DNA of 64,000 nt from Ruminococcus bovis (GCF_005601135.1 NZ_CP039381.1:431941-495940), one strand, 5' to 3'; positions 1 through 12,482 are shown, counted from the stretch's first letter. The notes: generated by a model from the letters alone, not told the origin. Numbers and translations are program-made.

Positions 1-98
1 TTTTCTATTATTGTTGCAAGTCCGTCTATTCCTCTGCGTAGATCAGTATATCCACTTGCAAGGTATATCGGGCAATTACAATTAAAATCATTAAGCAT
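1..98 (-). CDS. tnpB: IS66-type TnpB (accessory protein), partial N-terminus
   Basis: The first 32 codons run off the left edge of the window. The readable protein contains CPIYLASGYTDLRRGIDGLA, the conserved N-terminal signature of the IS66 accessory protein TnpB (IS66 Orf2), whose exact role in transposition is unclear. It starts at an ATG (96-98) inside the end of the upstream tnpA reading frame; such an overlap is normal for translationally coupled IS66 genes. The rest of the element, including the DDE transposase TnpC, would lie outside the window. Because the partner tnpA is frameshifted, this copy is probably inactive. Confidence 0.8.
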   Translation of the reverse strand, partial: MLNDFNCNCPIYLASGYTDLRRGIDGLATIIE

Positions 99-420
99 TT
101 TTCATTGCCCTCAACACAGCTGTTATTGTAGCTTCGTCAGCACCATTATTGATTTCTACTGTGAAATCATTTCTTTGATAGAAATCATAGGTGAGTTAGC
201 GTTTACTTCTGGTTCTACTGACACTTCTATGAATTGAGGTCTGTTTTTTTGAGTGTAGGCTTCGTATACCTTTTTCTGTCTGCTCCAAAATGTACTTACA
301 GGAATATTGTTATTTCTGCACCACTGCGCAACACTTAACCCACTGTTGTTGCATTTCTACTTGGTTTGCCCAAAGAGCCAGGTTCTGTTCTTTTCTTAAT
401 GTTCTGATACCTTTGTTCAT
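91..420 (-). pseudogene. IS66-type TnpA, frameshifted
   Basis: Conceptual translation from the ATG at 418-420 begins MNKGIRTLRKEQNLALWANQ, then a one-frame shift is needed to continue into SVAQWCRNNNIPVSTFWSRQ, and a second shift is needed after SPMISIKEM to reach the C-terminal DFTVEINNGADEATITAVLR. The pieces together match IS66 TnpA (a small helix-turn-helix protein) over about 110 residues. At least two frameshifts break the gene, so it is a decayed remnant. It sits just upstream of the tnpB start, as expected for this family. Confidence 0.75.
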
Positions 421-631
421 ACGAAACTCTCCAATCGTTTTTTGTTGTAGTCTATTGTAGATGTTCGTCTACAACTTATTTACTTGGATATTTTCGCATG
501 TTTTCAAATCCGCTTCAAGACGCTGGCTTATTTGACGGTTACTAAATGTGACTTCAATACCTTCCAAGTTTATTCAGTTCAGAAGAAATAGCATTGTAAC
601 TTTTAGCTTTATAAATTAAAACCCTTATAAC
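421..631. other. Non-coding or decayed stretch left of the first gene cluster
   Basis: No intact gene is seen. On the minus strand a short open stretch (about 470-570) reads ...LEGIEVTFSNRQISQRLEAD... and can be joined to an upstream piece (SYNAISSELNK) only by a frameshift, so it may be the remnant of another coding sequence. I do not recognise the protein. The terminal inverted repeat of the IS66 element should lie here but could not be paired, since the other end is outside the window. Confidence 0.35.
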
Positions 632-668
632 AAAAGCAGATGGTATGTTAGTCGTACCATCTGCTTTT
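632..668 (-). terminator. Bidirectional intrinsic terminator
   Basis: A perfect 14 bp stem, AAAAGCAGATGGTA (632-645) and its complement (655-668), encloses a 9-nt loop and has A/T tracts on both sides. It overlaps the stop codon of the minus-strand gene that ends at 668 and so terminates that transcript. Confidence 0.75.
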
Positions 669-1333
669 TATAATTTTAAATGTTCTTCACTTAATGTAGT
701 CCATTTTTCTTTATTATATTTTTCACTATAATTTTTTTCAATATATTTCTTTGTAGGTTCATTAACATTGACCTTTTTGAAATATAGAATATTTTTATAA
801 CGCTTACCGTTCATAAATTTTTGATTAATAATTTTACCATCTTGAAAAATGCCTATAAAACCGTGTTTAAACATTCCTTTTGAATTCATTTTATATCCAA
901 GTATGTAACAATTATTTGAAGTATCAAATTCAATAATATCTAATTTTAAGCTATCATCTTCATTAAAGTAACTATCAACAACCTTATAGTTGACAGAGTC
1001 ATAAACCACAAGTTTTGATGAAGAAGAATTTAAGTACTTTTCAATGTTATAAAAATACTTACCGTTAGGAGTAAAAGCAAAACCATCTTCCCCACCATCA
1101 AGAACTACAACTTTAATAAGTCTTAACTTATCTAGGTCATATACTGCAAAAGAACCCAATGATGACTTTGCAAGGAATATATTTTTATTAGGTTGAAATG
1201 CTCCACTATAAATACAAGAAAGGTCTTTAAACCTAGCTAATTCATTATTATTTTCGTCATAAATATAAATAGCTGAACCACTACAACCTACCTTATACTT
1301 TCCGTTATTATAAAATCCCCAAAAATTTCTCAT
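668..1333 (-). CDS. Hypothetical protein, beta-propeller-like
   Basis: A 221-residue protein with no signal peptide or membrane segment. It has repeated short blocks of the kind GKYKVGCSGSAIYIYDENNN, FAVYDLDKLRLIKVV, GFAFTPNGKYFYNIEKY and SKLVVYDSVNYKVVDSY, which look like degenerate WD40/YncE-type propeller blades. Only about three are visible, fewer than a full propeller needs. The gene ends within a terminator hairpin and lies 7 bases downstream of the gene at 1341-1658, so the two are probably one operon. Function unknown; the neighbourhood of small immunity-like genes suggests a former toxin or immunity locus, which is an inference. Confidence 0.55.
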   Translation of the reverse strand: MRNFWGFYNNGKYKVGCSGSAIYIYDENNNELARFKDLSCIYSGAFQPNKNIFLAKSSLGSFAVYDLDKLRLIKVVVLDGGEDGFAFTPNGKYFYNIEKYLNSSSSKLVVYDSVNYKVVDSYFNEDDSLKLDIIEFDTSNNCYILGYKMNSKGMFKHGFIGIFQDGKIINQKFMNGKRYKNILYFKKVNVNEPTKKYIEKNYSEKYNKEKWTTLSEEHLKL

Positions 1334-1340
1334 AGTTTCT

Positions 1341-1658
1341 TTATTTTAATATTGTTTTCAAATATTCCTCATATTCCAAAGGAATACCAATATCATAATT
1401 TTTGTAGTAGTGTAAAAAGTCTAAAGGAAATGCAAATTCTCCATCTATATACTGTCCTGCTTGTAATCTTTCACCTGTGAACATATCTGAGGTTGGTAAG
1501 CTTGTAACTGCAAAATCCAAATTTTCTATGTGCTTAATAACTTGCTGCTTATCAATACTGTTATGTATCTTTGATAATTCTTCAAAACTATCAGTTAGTT
1601 CACCATATAGCATATTATCCCAATAACCAAAAAGTTTCATTTCTTTTTCAATTATCAT
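1341..1658 (-). CDS. Hypothetical small protein, immunity-like
   Basis: A 105-residue soluble acidic protein. Its second half (TSDMFTGERLQAGQYIDGEF followed by YYKNYDIGIPLEYEEYLKTI) aligns by eye with the C-terminal half of the protein encoded at 1878-2189, so the two are paralogs. Small, acidic, duplicated proteins of this length are typical of immunity genes clustered near polymorphic toxins, but no toxin gene is present here. Assignment as an immunity protein is inference; I do not recognise the family with certainty. It is translated just upstream of the gene at 668-1333. Confidence 0.55.
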   Translation of the reverse strand: MIIEKEMKLFGYWDNMLYGELTDSFEELSKIHNSIDKQQVIKHIENLDFAVTSLPTSDMFTGERLQAGQYIDGEFAFPLDFLHYYKNYDIGIPLEYEEYLKTILK

Positions 1659-1690
1659 AAAATCAACTCACAATAAATATATTTAAATCT

Positions 1691-1849
1691 TTACTTCAAT
1701 TTTTCCTGATATTCAAACCACATTTCATAACTTTTCTTTGCCCTTTCAGGTGCGTCTTTTTTAACTCTGAAAATGTGCTTATGTGTGGGATCTTCCTCAT
1801 ACCAATCCTTATTAATACTCCAATACAACAATTCTGTATTTCTAATCAT
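1691..1849 (-). CDS. Small hypothetical protein (52 aa)
   Basis: An ATG at 1847-1849 opens a 52-codon frame beginning MIRNTELLYWSINKDWYEED and ending EMWFEYQEKLK. It is rich in charged and aromatic residues and fits, with short spacers and the same orientation, between the two paralogous genes at 1341-1658 and 1878-2189. The spacing and composition support a real small gene. It could also be the C-terminal remnant of a longer protein of the same locus. No known domain is recognised. Confidence 0.45.
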   Translation of the reverse strand: MIRNTELLYWSINKDWYEEDPTHKHIFRVKKDAPERAKKSYEMWFEYQEKLK

Positions 1850-1877
1850 AAAAAATCACCAATTTTGACCTTTATTA

Positions 1878-2189
1878 TTAACAATCTTTTCTACTTAAAA
1901 CATACTGAATAAAATCATCATTAAGTTTCATATCATATTTTTCAAAGTGGTATATTTCTTCACTTGTCCAACAATACACACCATCATTATATACAAATAT
2001 ACTACTTCTTAATAACTGACCTGTAACAAAATCAGTTGATGCACAAGTAAGAACAATACATTCTTTATCAAACTTCTTTAAATATTGTAATACTGTATCT
2101 TTATCTTCACATACAACATTTAATTCATCACTAAAAGATATATCATTCGGATTTTCCGTAAACTCTCTATAATTTGATATACACTTCAT
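1878..2189 (-). CDS. Hypothetical small protein, immunity-like paralog
   Basis: A 103-residue protein starting MKCISNYREFTENPNDISF. The segment STDFVTGQLLRSSIFVYNDG, followed by an aromatic-rich stretch and YDMKLNDDFIQYVL, matches the layout of the 1341-1658 protein (TSDxxTG, DG, YY/YH, YD, final VL/IL), showing common descent. No membrane segment or catalytic motif is visible. Such tandem paralogs commonly arise in immunity-gene arrays, which is the best guess here but not shown. Confidence 0.55.
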   Translation of the reverse strand: MKCISNYREFTENPNDISFSDELNVVCEDKDTVLQYLKKFDKECIVLTCASTDFVTGQLLRSSIFVYNDGVYCWTSEEIYHFEKYDMKLNDDFIQYVLSRKDC

Positions 2190-2209
2190 TTAACCACATT
2201 CCTATATTA

Positions 2210-2278
2210 TTACAAATCAAAACCACATTCATCCATAGTTCCTGTTAATTCCGACCATCTGGCTGACATAAACTTCAT
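2210..2278 (-). CDS. Very short ORF, possible gene fragment (22 aa)
   Basis: Reads MKFMSARWSELTGTMDECGF plus two residues and a stop, upstream of and in line with the minus-strand small-gene cluster. The sequence GAGGGG lies 7-8 bases before the ATG and could be a ribosome binding site. It may be the residual start of a deleted neighbour. Kept at low confidence because of its size. Confidence 0.25.
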   Translation of the reverse strand: MKFMSARWSELTGTMDECGFDL

Positions 2279-2361
2279 AAATTACCCCTCATTTATATTT
2301 TAACATTAAAAGAAAATTATGCAATACTAAAAATAATATTTATGAAAAGAAAAGTATTTTG

Positions 2362-2389
2362 TTGAATATATAGTAAGAATTGATATAAT
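2362..2389 (+). promoter_or_regulatory. Putative SigA promoter of the 2439-3761 gene group
   Basis: TTGAAT at 2362-2367 and TATAAT at 2384-2389, separated by 16 bases, about 50 bases before the start at 2439. Confidence 0.55.
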
Positions 2390-2438
2390 TATAGTTATAG
2401 GATGTATTAAATCAATTTTTAAGTAAAAAGAGGTAATT

Positions 2439-2735
2439 ATGCAAGTTAACTTAGTGTTCGATTATTATACAGATGTTATCAATGTTCCTGATGAAATAGA
2501 AACTCAAATCAAAAAATATCAAAAGAAATGCGACAAGTGGTTATATAATAAGGATAATAACCATCAGTATTGGGAAAAAGATGAATACGGTAAAAAACTC
2601 GGTGTTGGCATTTGTAGTGATGCATTTGTATATTGGTTAAATAATTTTGTTCTAAATGATAGTAAACAAAAGGCAGTTGTACTTAAAAGGAATCTGCAAG
2701 AATATGATTCCTCATTGCCTACAATATTTTATTAA
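2439..2735 (+). CDS. Hypothetical protein (98 aa)
   Basis: A small soluble protein starting MQVNLVFDYYTDVINVPDEI, preceded by AAAAAGAGGTAATT, a good ribosome binding site. The middle is basic and aromatic (KWLYNKDNNHQYWEKDEYGK); the C-terminal part resembles short immunity or phage-related hypothetical proteins but no named family is recognised. It is the first gene of a plus-strand group with the lipoprotein and membrane protein that follow, 39 bases downstream. Function unknown. Confidence 0.55.
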   Translation: MQVNLVFDYYTDVINVPDEIETQIKKYQKKCDKWLYNKDNNHQYWEKDEYGKKLGVGICSDAFVYWLNNFVLNDSKQKAVVLKRNLQEYDSSLPTIFY

Positions 2736-2774
2736 GTTGCTGACTATTATCTATTATTTTAAGGAGAATTATAA

Positions 2775-3311
2775 ATGAAAAGACTATTGTGTATTGTTCT
2801 TTCCCTATTGTTTGTCACTTTTTCTTTAACCGGATGTAATATTCTTGGTGGTGACCTAAAGGCATTGCCTTATTCTTTTTTTGCGTCATCAGAAAAAATT
2901 GCTACTGACACAATGAAAAAGGTAGTAAAAGCCTTTGATAACAGAGATAAAGAAATGATAAAATCACTGTTCGCTAAAGAAGTATTGAAAAAGTACAAAA
3001 ACTTTGATAAAGACTTAGATAAGGCTTTTAAGTACTATACAATAAAATCTGAAAAAGTTGATTATGATTGGGCAGGTGATAGCGATAGTACTGATGATAA
3101 CGGTACAGTTGCATATACTGATTGTCTAGCAACTTTAAAAGATAAAAATGATACATTCATTTTTGGTGTTAATGTTTGTTACCAAGATGACACTAATGAG
3201 TTGAATGAAGGCGTATGGTGTATTTATTTACAAAATAAAAAGCTAGAACCAACAAAAGAATCTAAAATTGATGATTCTGAACCGGATTATGGTATCTATT
3301 TAAATAGATAA
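2775..3311 (+). CDS. DUF5104-like lipoprotein
   Basis: A 178-residue protein with a classical lipoprotein signal: basic start MKRLL, hydrophobic core, then the lipobox LTGC at residues 18-21, so it should be diacylated at Cys21 and anchored outside the membrane. The mature part, with ASSEKIATDTMKKVVKAFDN, then LFAKEV, and later a DxGTVAYT strand and an EGVWCIYL strand, recalls the DUF5104 family of clostridial lipoproteins, predicted alpha+beta NTF2-like folds. The ligand or role is unknown. The ribosome binding site is AAGGAG. Probably co-transcribed with its neighbours. Confidence 0.65.
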   Translation: MKRLLCIVLSLLFVTFSLTGCNILGGDLKALPYSFFASSEKIATDTMKKVVKAFDNRDKEMIKSLFAKEVLKKYKNFDKDLDKAFKYYTIKSEKVDYDWAGDSDSTDDNGTVAYTDCLATLKDKNDTFIFGVNVCYQDDTNELNEGVWCIYLQNKKLEPTKESKIDDSEPDYGIYLNR

Positions 3312-3341
3312 ATCAAATTAATTATCCAAGGAGACATAAAT

Positions 3342-3761
3342 ATGGGCAAAACAATTTTAACTGTGGCATTAATAACTTTTTTCATTGTAATGATTATTTT
3401 TATGATTGTTGCAATAATCCGTAGTGTTTTTTATATGAAATATCAAAAGTCAAACAAACTTTATTTTTCACCATTAGTAGGTATAGAAATCAATGGAATT
3501 TCATATTCATTAATTTATAAAGGAAAAGAAATTGACACTTGTGTTATATACCAAAAGTATAAAGGTTTCTATTATATGATTGGCACAAAAGGAATTTATA
3601 AAGTCGGCAAAGGAAAAATTATTACTCTTGACCAAAAAAATATAGAAGGTTTTGAAGTATCTCTAATTGAAACATTAAAAAGAGAATGTAAGAAAAAAAT
3701 CAGCGAACATCAAGAATTATTCAACTGTATATCAGCTACTTGTGATGACTTTCATAAATAA
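3342..3761 (+). CDS. Hypothetical membrane-anchored protein (139 aa)
   Basis: One strongly hydrophobic segment at about residues 4-27 (TILTVALITFFIVMIIFMIV) anchors the protein, and the remaining 110 residues form a soluble domain, probably beta-rich (GIEINGISYSLIYKGKEIDT, GTKGIYKVGKGKIITLD). The start is supported by AAGGAG 8 bases upstream. It follows the lipoprotein gene by 30 bases and probably shares its transcript. No family recognised. Lipoprotein plus anchored protein suggests a shared role at the cell surface, an inference. Confidence 0.5.
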   Translation: MGKTILTVALITFFIVMIIFMIVAIIRSVFYMKYQKSNKLYFSPLVGIEINGISYSLIYKGKEIDTCVIYQKYKGFYYMIGTKGIYKVGKGKIITLDQKNIEGFEVSLIETLKRECKKKISEHQELFNCISATCDDFHK

Positions 3762-4654
3762 GTAGCACTACTATGATTTGTCATACCTTAGTGCCCACTA
3801 CTATTTATAGTTCATCAGAACAAAAATTATTATAATAAAACTAAGGCTAAAAGGTGTAAAATCTTTCAGCAAAAGAATTTATTACATATCCTTGTTTTTA
3901 AACAGATTTGTCCTACATTGGCATAATAAATCGCTACTTTTTATGTGATTTTTATGCCTTTTATTTTATCACAAAACTGTATACCCTGTCCTTTTCCTGT
4001 TGTATACCATCTTATTACTCTATACGCATTGATGTGCCGTAACAAATTTTCTAATTATCGTACCTTATCCTATTTAGATATTAAAAATTATCACAAACAA
4101 AAAGCTTTCCTATCAAGGTATTCCCTTACTAAGGGACAAAGGGTTAGCCGTTTTCGTTAGAAAAAGTGTCACCGAATGGTAACAAAGGAGTGTTTAATAT
4201 TTTAAACTTGTTTAAAATATCATCATAGAAGAAACTTTCCATTATTTCTAACAAGAAAGTATAAGAAATATTTAAAGTTACCATTGTAGGGTCCAACATC
4301 GTTGAACCGAGCAAATCATCCTCTATATTGGCATATTGCCCTATTCACATTTAAAAATAAATAAGAAAAACAAACGAAAAAATGAGCAACCAAAAGGCTA
4401 CCCACAAAAAGATAAATATGATTAAAAAAATGAGTCAATATTAACTCCCCAACTTACTCTAGCTTAGAGGAAGTTATCTACCACGCTTGAGAATTACACA
4501 TCAGAATTAGAGTAACTCATCAAATCCCCTGGCTAAAAACAGTCCAATAATAGGAAAAAATAATATTAAGTTAGATAAATGATTGATAGAAAACAATAAT
4601 ATGCAAATTAAAAACTCGCCTTCTCGCCCATAGTAATGTATTAAAGAAAGACAA
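3762..4654. repeat. Gene-free stretch with copy A of the dispersed intergenic repeat (4164-4351)
   Basis: No convincing gene. From about 3870 the text (ggtgtaaaatctttcagcaa) resembles the repeat at 14760-15005. From 4164 to 4351 it runs gtcaccgaatggt, then aaaggagtg, then the palindrome ATATTTTAAACTTGTTTAAA, then GTAGGGTCCAACATCGTTGA and TTGCCCT, matching in order the repeats at 22352-22813 and, inverted, 62463-62893. Nothing recognisable is seen at 4352-4654. Confidence 0.6.
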
Positions 4655-4690
4655 AAGAAAAACAGTAGGTAAAATAACCTACTGTTTCTT
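4655..4690 (-). terminator. Terminator of the rRNA/tRNA operon
   Basis: On the minus strand, AACAGTAGGT, a 6-nt loop and ACCTACTGTT (stem 4661-4670 with 4677-4686) are followed by TTTTCTTTTG. It lies directly after tRNA-Asn, the last gene of the operon. Confidence 0.85.
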
Positions 4691-4691
4691 T

Positions 4692-4767
4692 TGGCTCCCC
4701 CAACTGGGCTCGAACCAGTGACATCATGATTAACAGTCATGCGCTCTACCGACTGAGCTATGGAGGA
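4692..4767 (-). tRNA. tRNA-Asn (GTT)
   Basis: Cloverleaf on the minus strand: acceptor TCCTCCA pairs with TGGGGGA, anticodon loop CTGTTAA gives GTT, T-loop GGTTCGAGCC, encoded CCA at 4692-4694. It is the last gene of the rRNA operon, after 5S. Confidence 0.95.
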
Positions 4768-4778
4768 ATATATAAATG

Positions 4779-4892
4779 TTGGCGTCTTCCTATTTTCACA
4801 GGCCGCTTCCAGCCAACTATCTTCGGCACTACTGAGCTTAACTTCTGTGTTCGGGATGGGAACAGGTGGACCCTCAGCGTCATCGACACCAA
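4779..4892 (-). rRNA. 5S ribosomal RNA
   Basis: Minus-strand sequence contains the 5S hallmark CCATCCCGAACACAGAAGTT and the paired ends TTGGTGTC...GACGCCAA. Ends are estimated from the terminal helix and may be off by a few bases. Unusually, it is separated from 23S by two tRNA genes. Confidence 0.93.
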
Positions 4893-4926
4893 CTATTTAT
4901 TTACCTCTATTTAATTGCTTGGGTCT

Positions 4927-5001
4927 TGGTGACCCGTGCGAGAATCGAACTCGCGTTGCCGCCGTGAGAGGGCGGAGTCTTAACCGCTTGACCAACGGGC
5001 C
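4927..5001 (-). tRNA. tRNA-Glu (CTC)
   Basis: Acceptor GGCCCGT pairs with ACGGGTC, anticodon stem CCGCC/GGCGG encloses CTCTCAC (anticodon CTC), T-loop AGTTCGATTC, encoded CCA. Lies between 5S and tRNA-Lys within the rRNA operon. Confidence 0.93.
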
Positions 5002-5045
5002 AATTCTCTTCGGCTAGAGCGGTTGCCCAGCTCCAACCTTCTCTT

Positions 5046-5121
5046 TGGTGCGCCATCAGGGGTTCGAACCCGGGACACCCTGATTAAGAGTCAGGTGCTC
5101 TACCAACTGAGCTAATGGCGC
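5046..5121 (-). tRNA. tRNA-Lys (CTT)
   Basis: Acceptor GCGCCAT pairs with ATGGCGC, loop CTCTTAA gives anticodon CTT, T-loop GGTTCGAACC, encoded CCA. First gene after 23S in the operon. Confidence 0.94.
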
Positions 5122-5190
5122 ATATTGTGCTCTGCACCTTCAAAACTGAATAAAGAATTTCTAGCTAAATTTGCTGACCAAAAAAGACTC

Positions 5191-8016
<2,826 letters not shown>

Positions 8017-8256
8017 TTGAGATATCTTTTTGGTTCTTTCGTTTAAGTAAATTAATTTACTCTACTCGCAGATAAATAGGCTTTATTTCCTATTTACCCT
8101 TTTTCAGCTTAATTGTAGTTTTATTACCTGTTAGTTTAAATAAATACTTGAGTTTTATTTTCCTGTTTGTAATAAACTATCTCGCTATCTTTTCTTTATT
8201 CAGTTTTCAAGGTGCATTTTTAGAGGATCACTGACTTTTAGTCGGCTTTTCCTCTT

Positions 8257-8333
8257 TGGTGGGCTTAAGTGGACTCGAACCACCGACCTCCCGCTTATCA
8301 GGCGGACGCTCTAACCAGCTGAGCTATAAGCCC
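8257..8333 (-). tRNA. tRNA-Ile (GAT)
   Basis: Acceptor GGGCTTA pairs with TAAGCCC, anticodon loop CTGATAA gives GAT, encoded CCA. Standard position in the 16S-23S spacer. Confidence 0.96.
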
Positions 8334-8370
8334 ATATTCTCTGGCTTGGTGCTTCTATTACTCAAGCCTT

Positions 8371-8446
8371 TGGTGGAGATAAGCGGGATCGAACCGCTGA
8401 CCCCCTGCTTGCAAAGCAGGTGCTCTCCCAGCTGAGCTATACCCCC
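8371..8446 (-). tRNA. tRNA-Ala (TGC)
   Basis: Acceptor GGGGGTA, anticodon loop TTTGCAA gives TGC, T-loop GGTTCGATCC, encoded CCA. Standard position in the 16S-23S spacer, directly after 16S. Confidence 0.96.
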
Positions 8447-8541
8447 ATATCTCTTTAGGGTCGGACCCTGAAAATTAAACAACAAACTTGAAATCCATTC
8501 TGACCTTGGATATGAGTTACTTACTTTCACTCATTTCTCCA

Positions 8542-10068
<1,527 letters not shown>

Positions 10069-10312
10069 TTTGTATATTAGACCTTTCGGTTTAACATCTT
10101 ATTAAATCGTCAAGCTCATTTCTGAATACTTGCGTGTTTGTGTATTTTTTAGTGTTCACATTCACTATCCTCAACTTGAGTCATTCAACTCAAAGTCATT
10201 TTCGGGTTTCTTGTTCGTTGTTTAATTTTCAAGGTCCGTCGTTCCAAACTTACTGAACTTCTTACTCTCGATTTCTCTTAAGTTTTTCCGTTCCCTCAGC
10301 GGAACGTGTTTT

Positions 10313-10341
10313 ATTATACGGCTATTTCGCCTCTTTGTCAA
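10313..10341 (-). promoter_or_regulatory. rRNA operon promoter
   Basis: Minus strand: TTGACA (10341-10336), 17-base spacer, TATAAT (10318-10313), a consensus SigA promoter about 245 bases before 16S. An AT tract (AAAAAAAGTTGAAAAAAAG) just upstream looks like an UP element. Confidence 0.85.
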
Positions 10342-10811
10342 CACTTTTTTTCAACTTTTTTTAAAAATTTTTAATTTTTATTTTACAATCCTTTAAAAAG
10401 CCCATTCCTATGCCGTTTCTCAGTCTTCTCTTTTTTCATTCTTTTTTGATTTTTCTTTTAAAAAGGCTATATTTCCTTATATTATAACAGAAATCAATGA
10501 AAATTATTTTATAATAACTTAGATTTAACTTTTCTAATACGACAAAATTAACAATTCAGGTTTATTATAATAATATGTAATATATATCTGCTTATATAGT
10601 AAGAAATTATTCTTTATATATACTATATAATGCAATATATACTGACACATACATAATAGTTTGATACTGTTTATTGTTTTTTTGCATAATTTACGGTACT
10701 TGTAATTGTATACAATACACAAACTTATTCAAATTGCACAATGAAGTAGTGATTTTTCGTAATTAATGTGATATAATTACCATACAATTTATTATTAAGG
10801 TGGTAAATTAA
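10342..10811. other. AT-rich divergent intergenic region
   Basis: Between the rRNA promoter and the kinase-like gene. It is very AT-rich and no credible gene is seen. A TATAAT at 10772-10777 with a poor -35 box may serve the plus-strand gene starting at 10812. Confidence 0.5.
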
Positions 10812-11435
10812 ATGGGAACAAAACATATTATTACTGTAGCAAGACAGTTTGGTAGTGGTGGTAGAGAAATTGCTACTGCTCTTGCAAAGAAGCTTGGTAT
10901 TAAATATTACGATAAAGAGTTAATTTCTCTTGCTGCTAAAGAAAGTGGTATGAGTCCTGAAGTTTTTGAAAAGGTTGATGAACAGGCAACTAACAGTTTG
11001 CTATATTCTCTATCTATGGGTTTATACAACTTTGGTAATGGTTTTTCTGCAATGGGTGACCTACCTATGAATGACCAGCTATACATTATTCAGCACAAAA
11101 TGATTAAGAGATTAGCAGAAGAAGGTCCTTGTGTTATCCTTGGTAGATGTGCAGACTATGTTTTAAGAGATTTTGACAATGTTGTAAATGTATTTATCAA
11201 TGCTGATATGGAATACAGAAAAGAAAGAGCTATTAAGTATCACAATGTTGATAAGAGAAAAGCAGAACAAATTATTAATAGAACTGATAAAAACAGAGCA
11301 AACTATTATAGTTTCTATTCAGGACTAAAATGGGGTCAGCCACAAAACTATGATCTTTGTATCAATAGTAGTAGAATGACTCAAGAAAATGTTGTTGACA
11401 TTATTGCTAACTATGTTGATATGTTAGAGAAATAA
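10812..11435 (+). CDS. Cytidylate kinase-like family protein
   Basis: A 207-residue protein. The N-terminal ITVARQFGSGGREIATALAK (residues 6-25) is the P-loop of the cytidylate-kinase-like family (PF13189 type), which keeps the GSGG turn for phosphate binding. GPCVILGRCADYVL matches the family's central strand, and NRTDKNRANYYSFYSGLKWG fits the arginine-rich LID region. These proteins are distinct from classical Cmk and their true nucleotide substrate is not established. The start is supported by AAGGTGG upstream. It is transcribed away from the rRNA operon, with the 30-residue ORF behind it. Confidence 0.85.
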   Translation: MGTKHIITVARQFGSGGREIATALAKKLGIKYYDKELISLAAKESGMSPEVFEKVDEQATNSLLYSLSMGLYNFGNGFSAMGDLPMNDQLYIIQHKMIKRLAEEGPCVILGRCADYVLRDFDNVVNVFINADMEYRKERAIKYHNVDKRKAEQIINRTDKNRANYYSFYSGLKWGQPQNYDLCINSSRMTQENVVDIIANYVDMLEK

Positions 11436-11501
11436 CATTTTTAAAAAAATTCACTCCTGAATAGGATAAATTACTTTATCTGAAAAGGAGGTGTTGTTAC
11501 A

Positions 11502-11594
11502 ATGACAGAATATATCTATATGATGGCAAATTCACAAGGCGATATTGATGATTTCATTTTCGGTGATATTGAGTGGCATGAAAGCCAGAGATAA
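11502..11594 (+). CDS. Small ORF (30 aa)
   Basis: Thirty codons starting MTEYIYMMANSQGDIDDFIF and ending EWHESQR, preceded by a near-perfect ribosome binding site AAAAGGAGGTG with 9 bases to the ATG, and followed by a strong intrinsic terminator. The excellent translation signals argue for a real, acidic, soluble micropeptide. No family recognised. It could also be a leader peptide, but no regulated gene follows on this strand. Confidence 0.5.
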   Translation: MTEYIYMMANSQGDIDDFIFGDIEWHESQR

Positions 11595-11624
11595 AGGTAA
11601 CAACTATGAATTACAACAATAAAT

Positions 11625-11666
11625 AAAGGATGAGCTTGAAAGTATCAAGTTCATCCTTTTATTTTT
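11625..11666 (+). terminator. Intrinsic terminator
   Basis: AAAGGATGAGCTTGA pairs with TCAAGTTCATCCTTT across a short loop and is followed by TATTTTT. Ends the kinase-like and 30-codon transcript. Confidence 0.85.
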
Positions 11667-11720
11667 GCCTCTAAACGAAAGACGAAGGCTCTATATTTAT
11701 TTTATGTGAAAAATTTTCCA

Positions 11721-12476
11721 TTATTCATTAGCACCTATAACTGATAATGGGTCAACATAGCTACCGTTTACTCTAATAGCAACATGAAGGTGAATACCAT
11801 CCTCAGATTCACAAGGCATTTCCCATACATTACTAATAGTATCTCCTTTAGAAAGGGTATCATTCACCTGAACTTTAACATTATCAAGTCCACTGTAATA
11901 AATCATAAATGTACCACAATCAAGGATAACCACCTTGCCCATTCTTTCATCATCATAAATATCACTTACCACACCATCAGACATTGAAAGAACATTTGTA
12001 TCTTTCTTACAATTAAAGTCAATACCTAAATGACTTCTATAGTCACCCATAGTTTTGTTATAAACTGCATTTTCGGAATAAGGTTTTGAGACTTTTGCGT
12101 TTTTCACAGGATAAATCAAATTTCCCGGAACTTGCAACATTGTTTGAACTGCTGACATAGTGGTTGATGTATTAGGAATAGTAGTTGTGGTAACTGTTGT
12201 TGGCATAGTTGTACTTTCTGTAGTTGACATAGTAGTGGTTGTTGTTTCTTCAACAGTAACACCGGTCACCTGATTATTAGCCTGAGTAGCAGTAGCCGTT
12301 GCAGTTGCAACCTGATTTCTCTTTTCTTTAAAACTTGAATAAGAAGAAAAAGTTGACCACACAGCCAGTCCAACGGCAGTTATACAAATTGCCAGAGAAA
12401 CATAAAAGCTTAATTTATTTCTCTTATTATGCTTTTTATGATTTTGACTATTTTTATACTTATTATATTCATCCAT
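11721..12476 (-). CDS. spoIIQ: SpoIIQ-like M23 (LytM) family protein
   Basis: A 251-residue single-pass membrane protein: Lys/His-rich cytoplasmic tail of about 22 residues, membrane segment LSFYVSLAICITAVGLAVWS, a long Thr/Ser-rich linker (about residues 55-110) and a C-terminal LytM domain. Zinc-ligand motifs HLGID and HLH are both present. This layout matches SpoIIQ, the forespore protein that forms the engulfment channel with SpoIIIAH; clostridial versions keep the intact metal site. The ATG at 12474-12476 is chosen because CGGAGGTG lies 6 bases upstream. The frame extends upstream through tRNA genes, which is spurious. The ribosome site is buried in a hairpin (see 12483-12511). A generic M23 peptidase is the alternative. 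Confidence 0.75.
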   Translation of the reverse strand: MDEYNKYKNSQNHKKHNKRNKLSFYVSLAICITAVGLAVWSTFSSYSSFKEKRNQVATATATATQANNQVTGVTVEETTTTTMSTTESTTMPTTVTTTTIPNTSTTMSAVQTMLQVPGNLIYPVKNAKVSKPYSENAVYNKTMGDYRSHLGIDFNCKKDTNVLSMSDGVVSDIYDDERMGKVVILDCGTFMIYYSGLDNVKVQVNDTLSKGDTISNVWEMPCESEDGIHLHVAIRVNGSYVDPLSVIGANE

Positions 12477-12482
12477 AAAAAA

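Noticed and set aside
10534-10722. 62-residue minus-strand frame rich in Tyr, Ile and Lys
   Set aside because: Low-complexity AT-rich intergenic DNA without a ribosome site.
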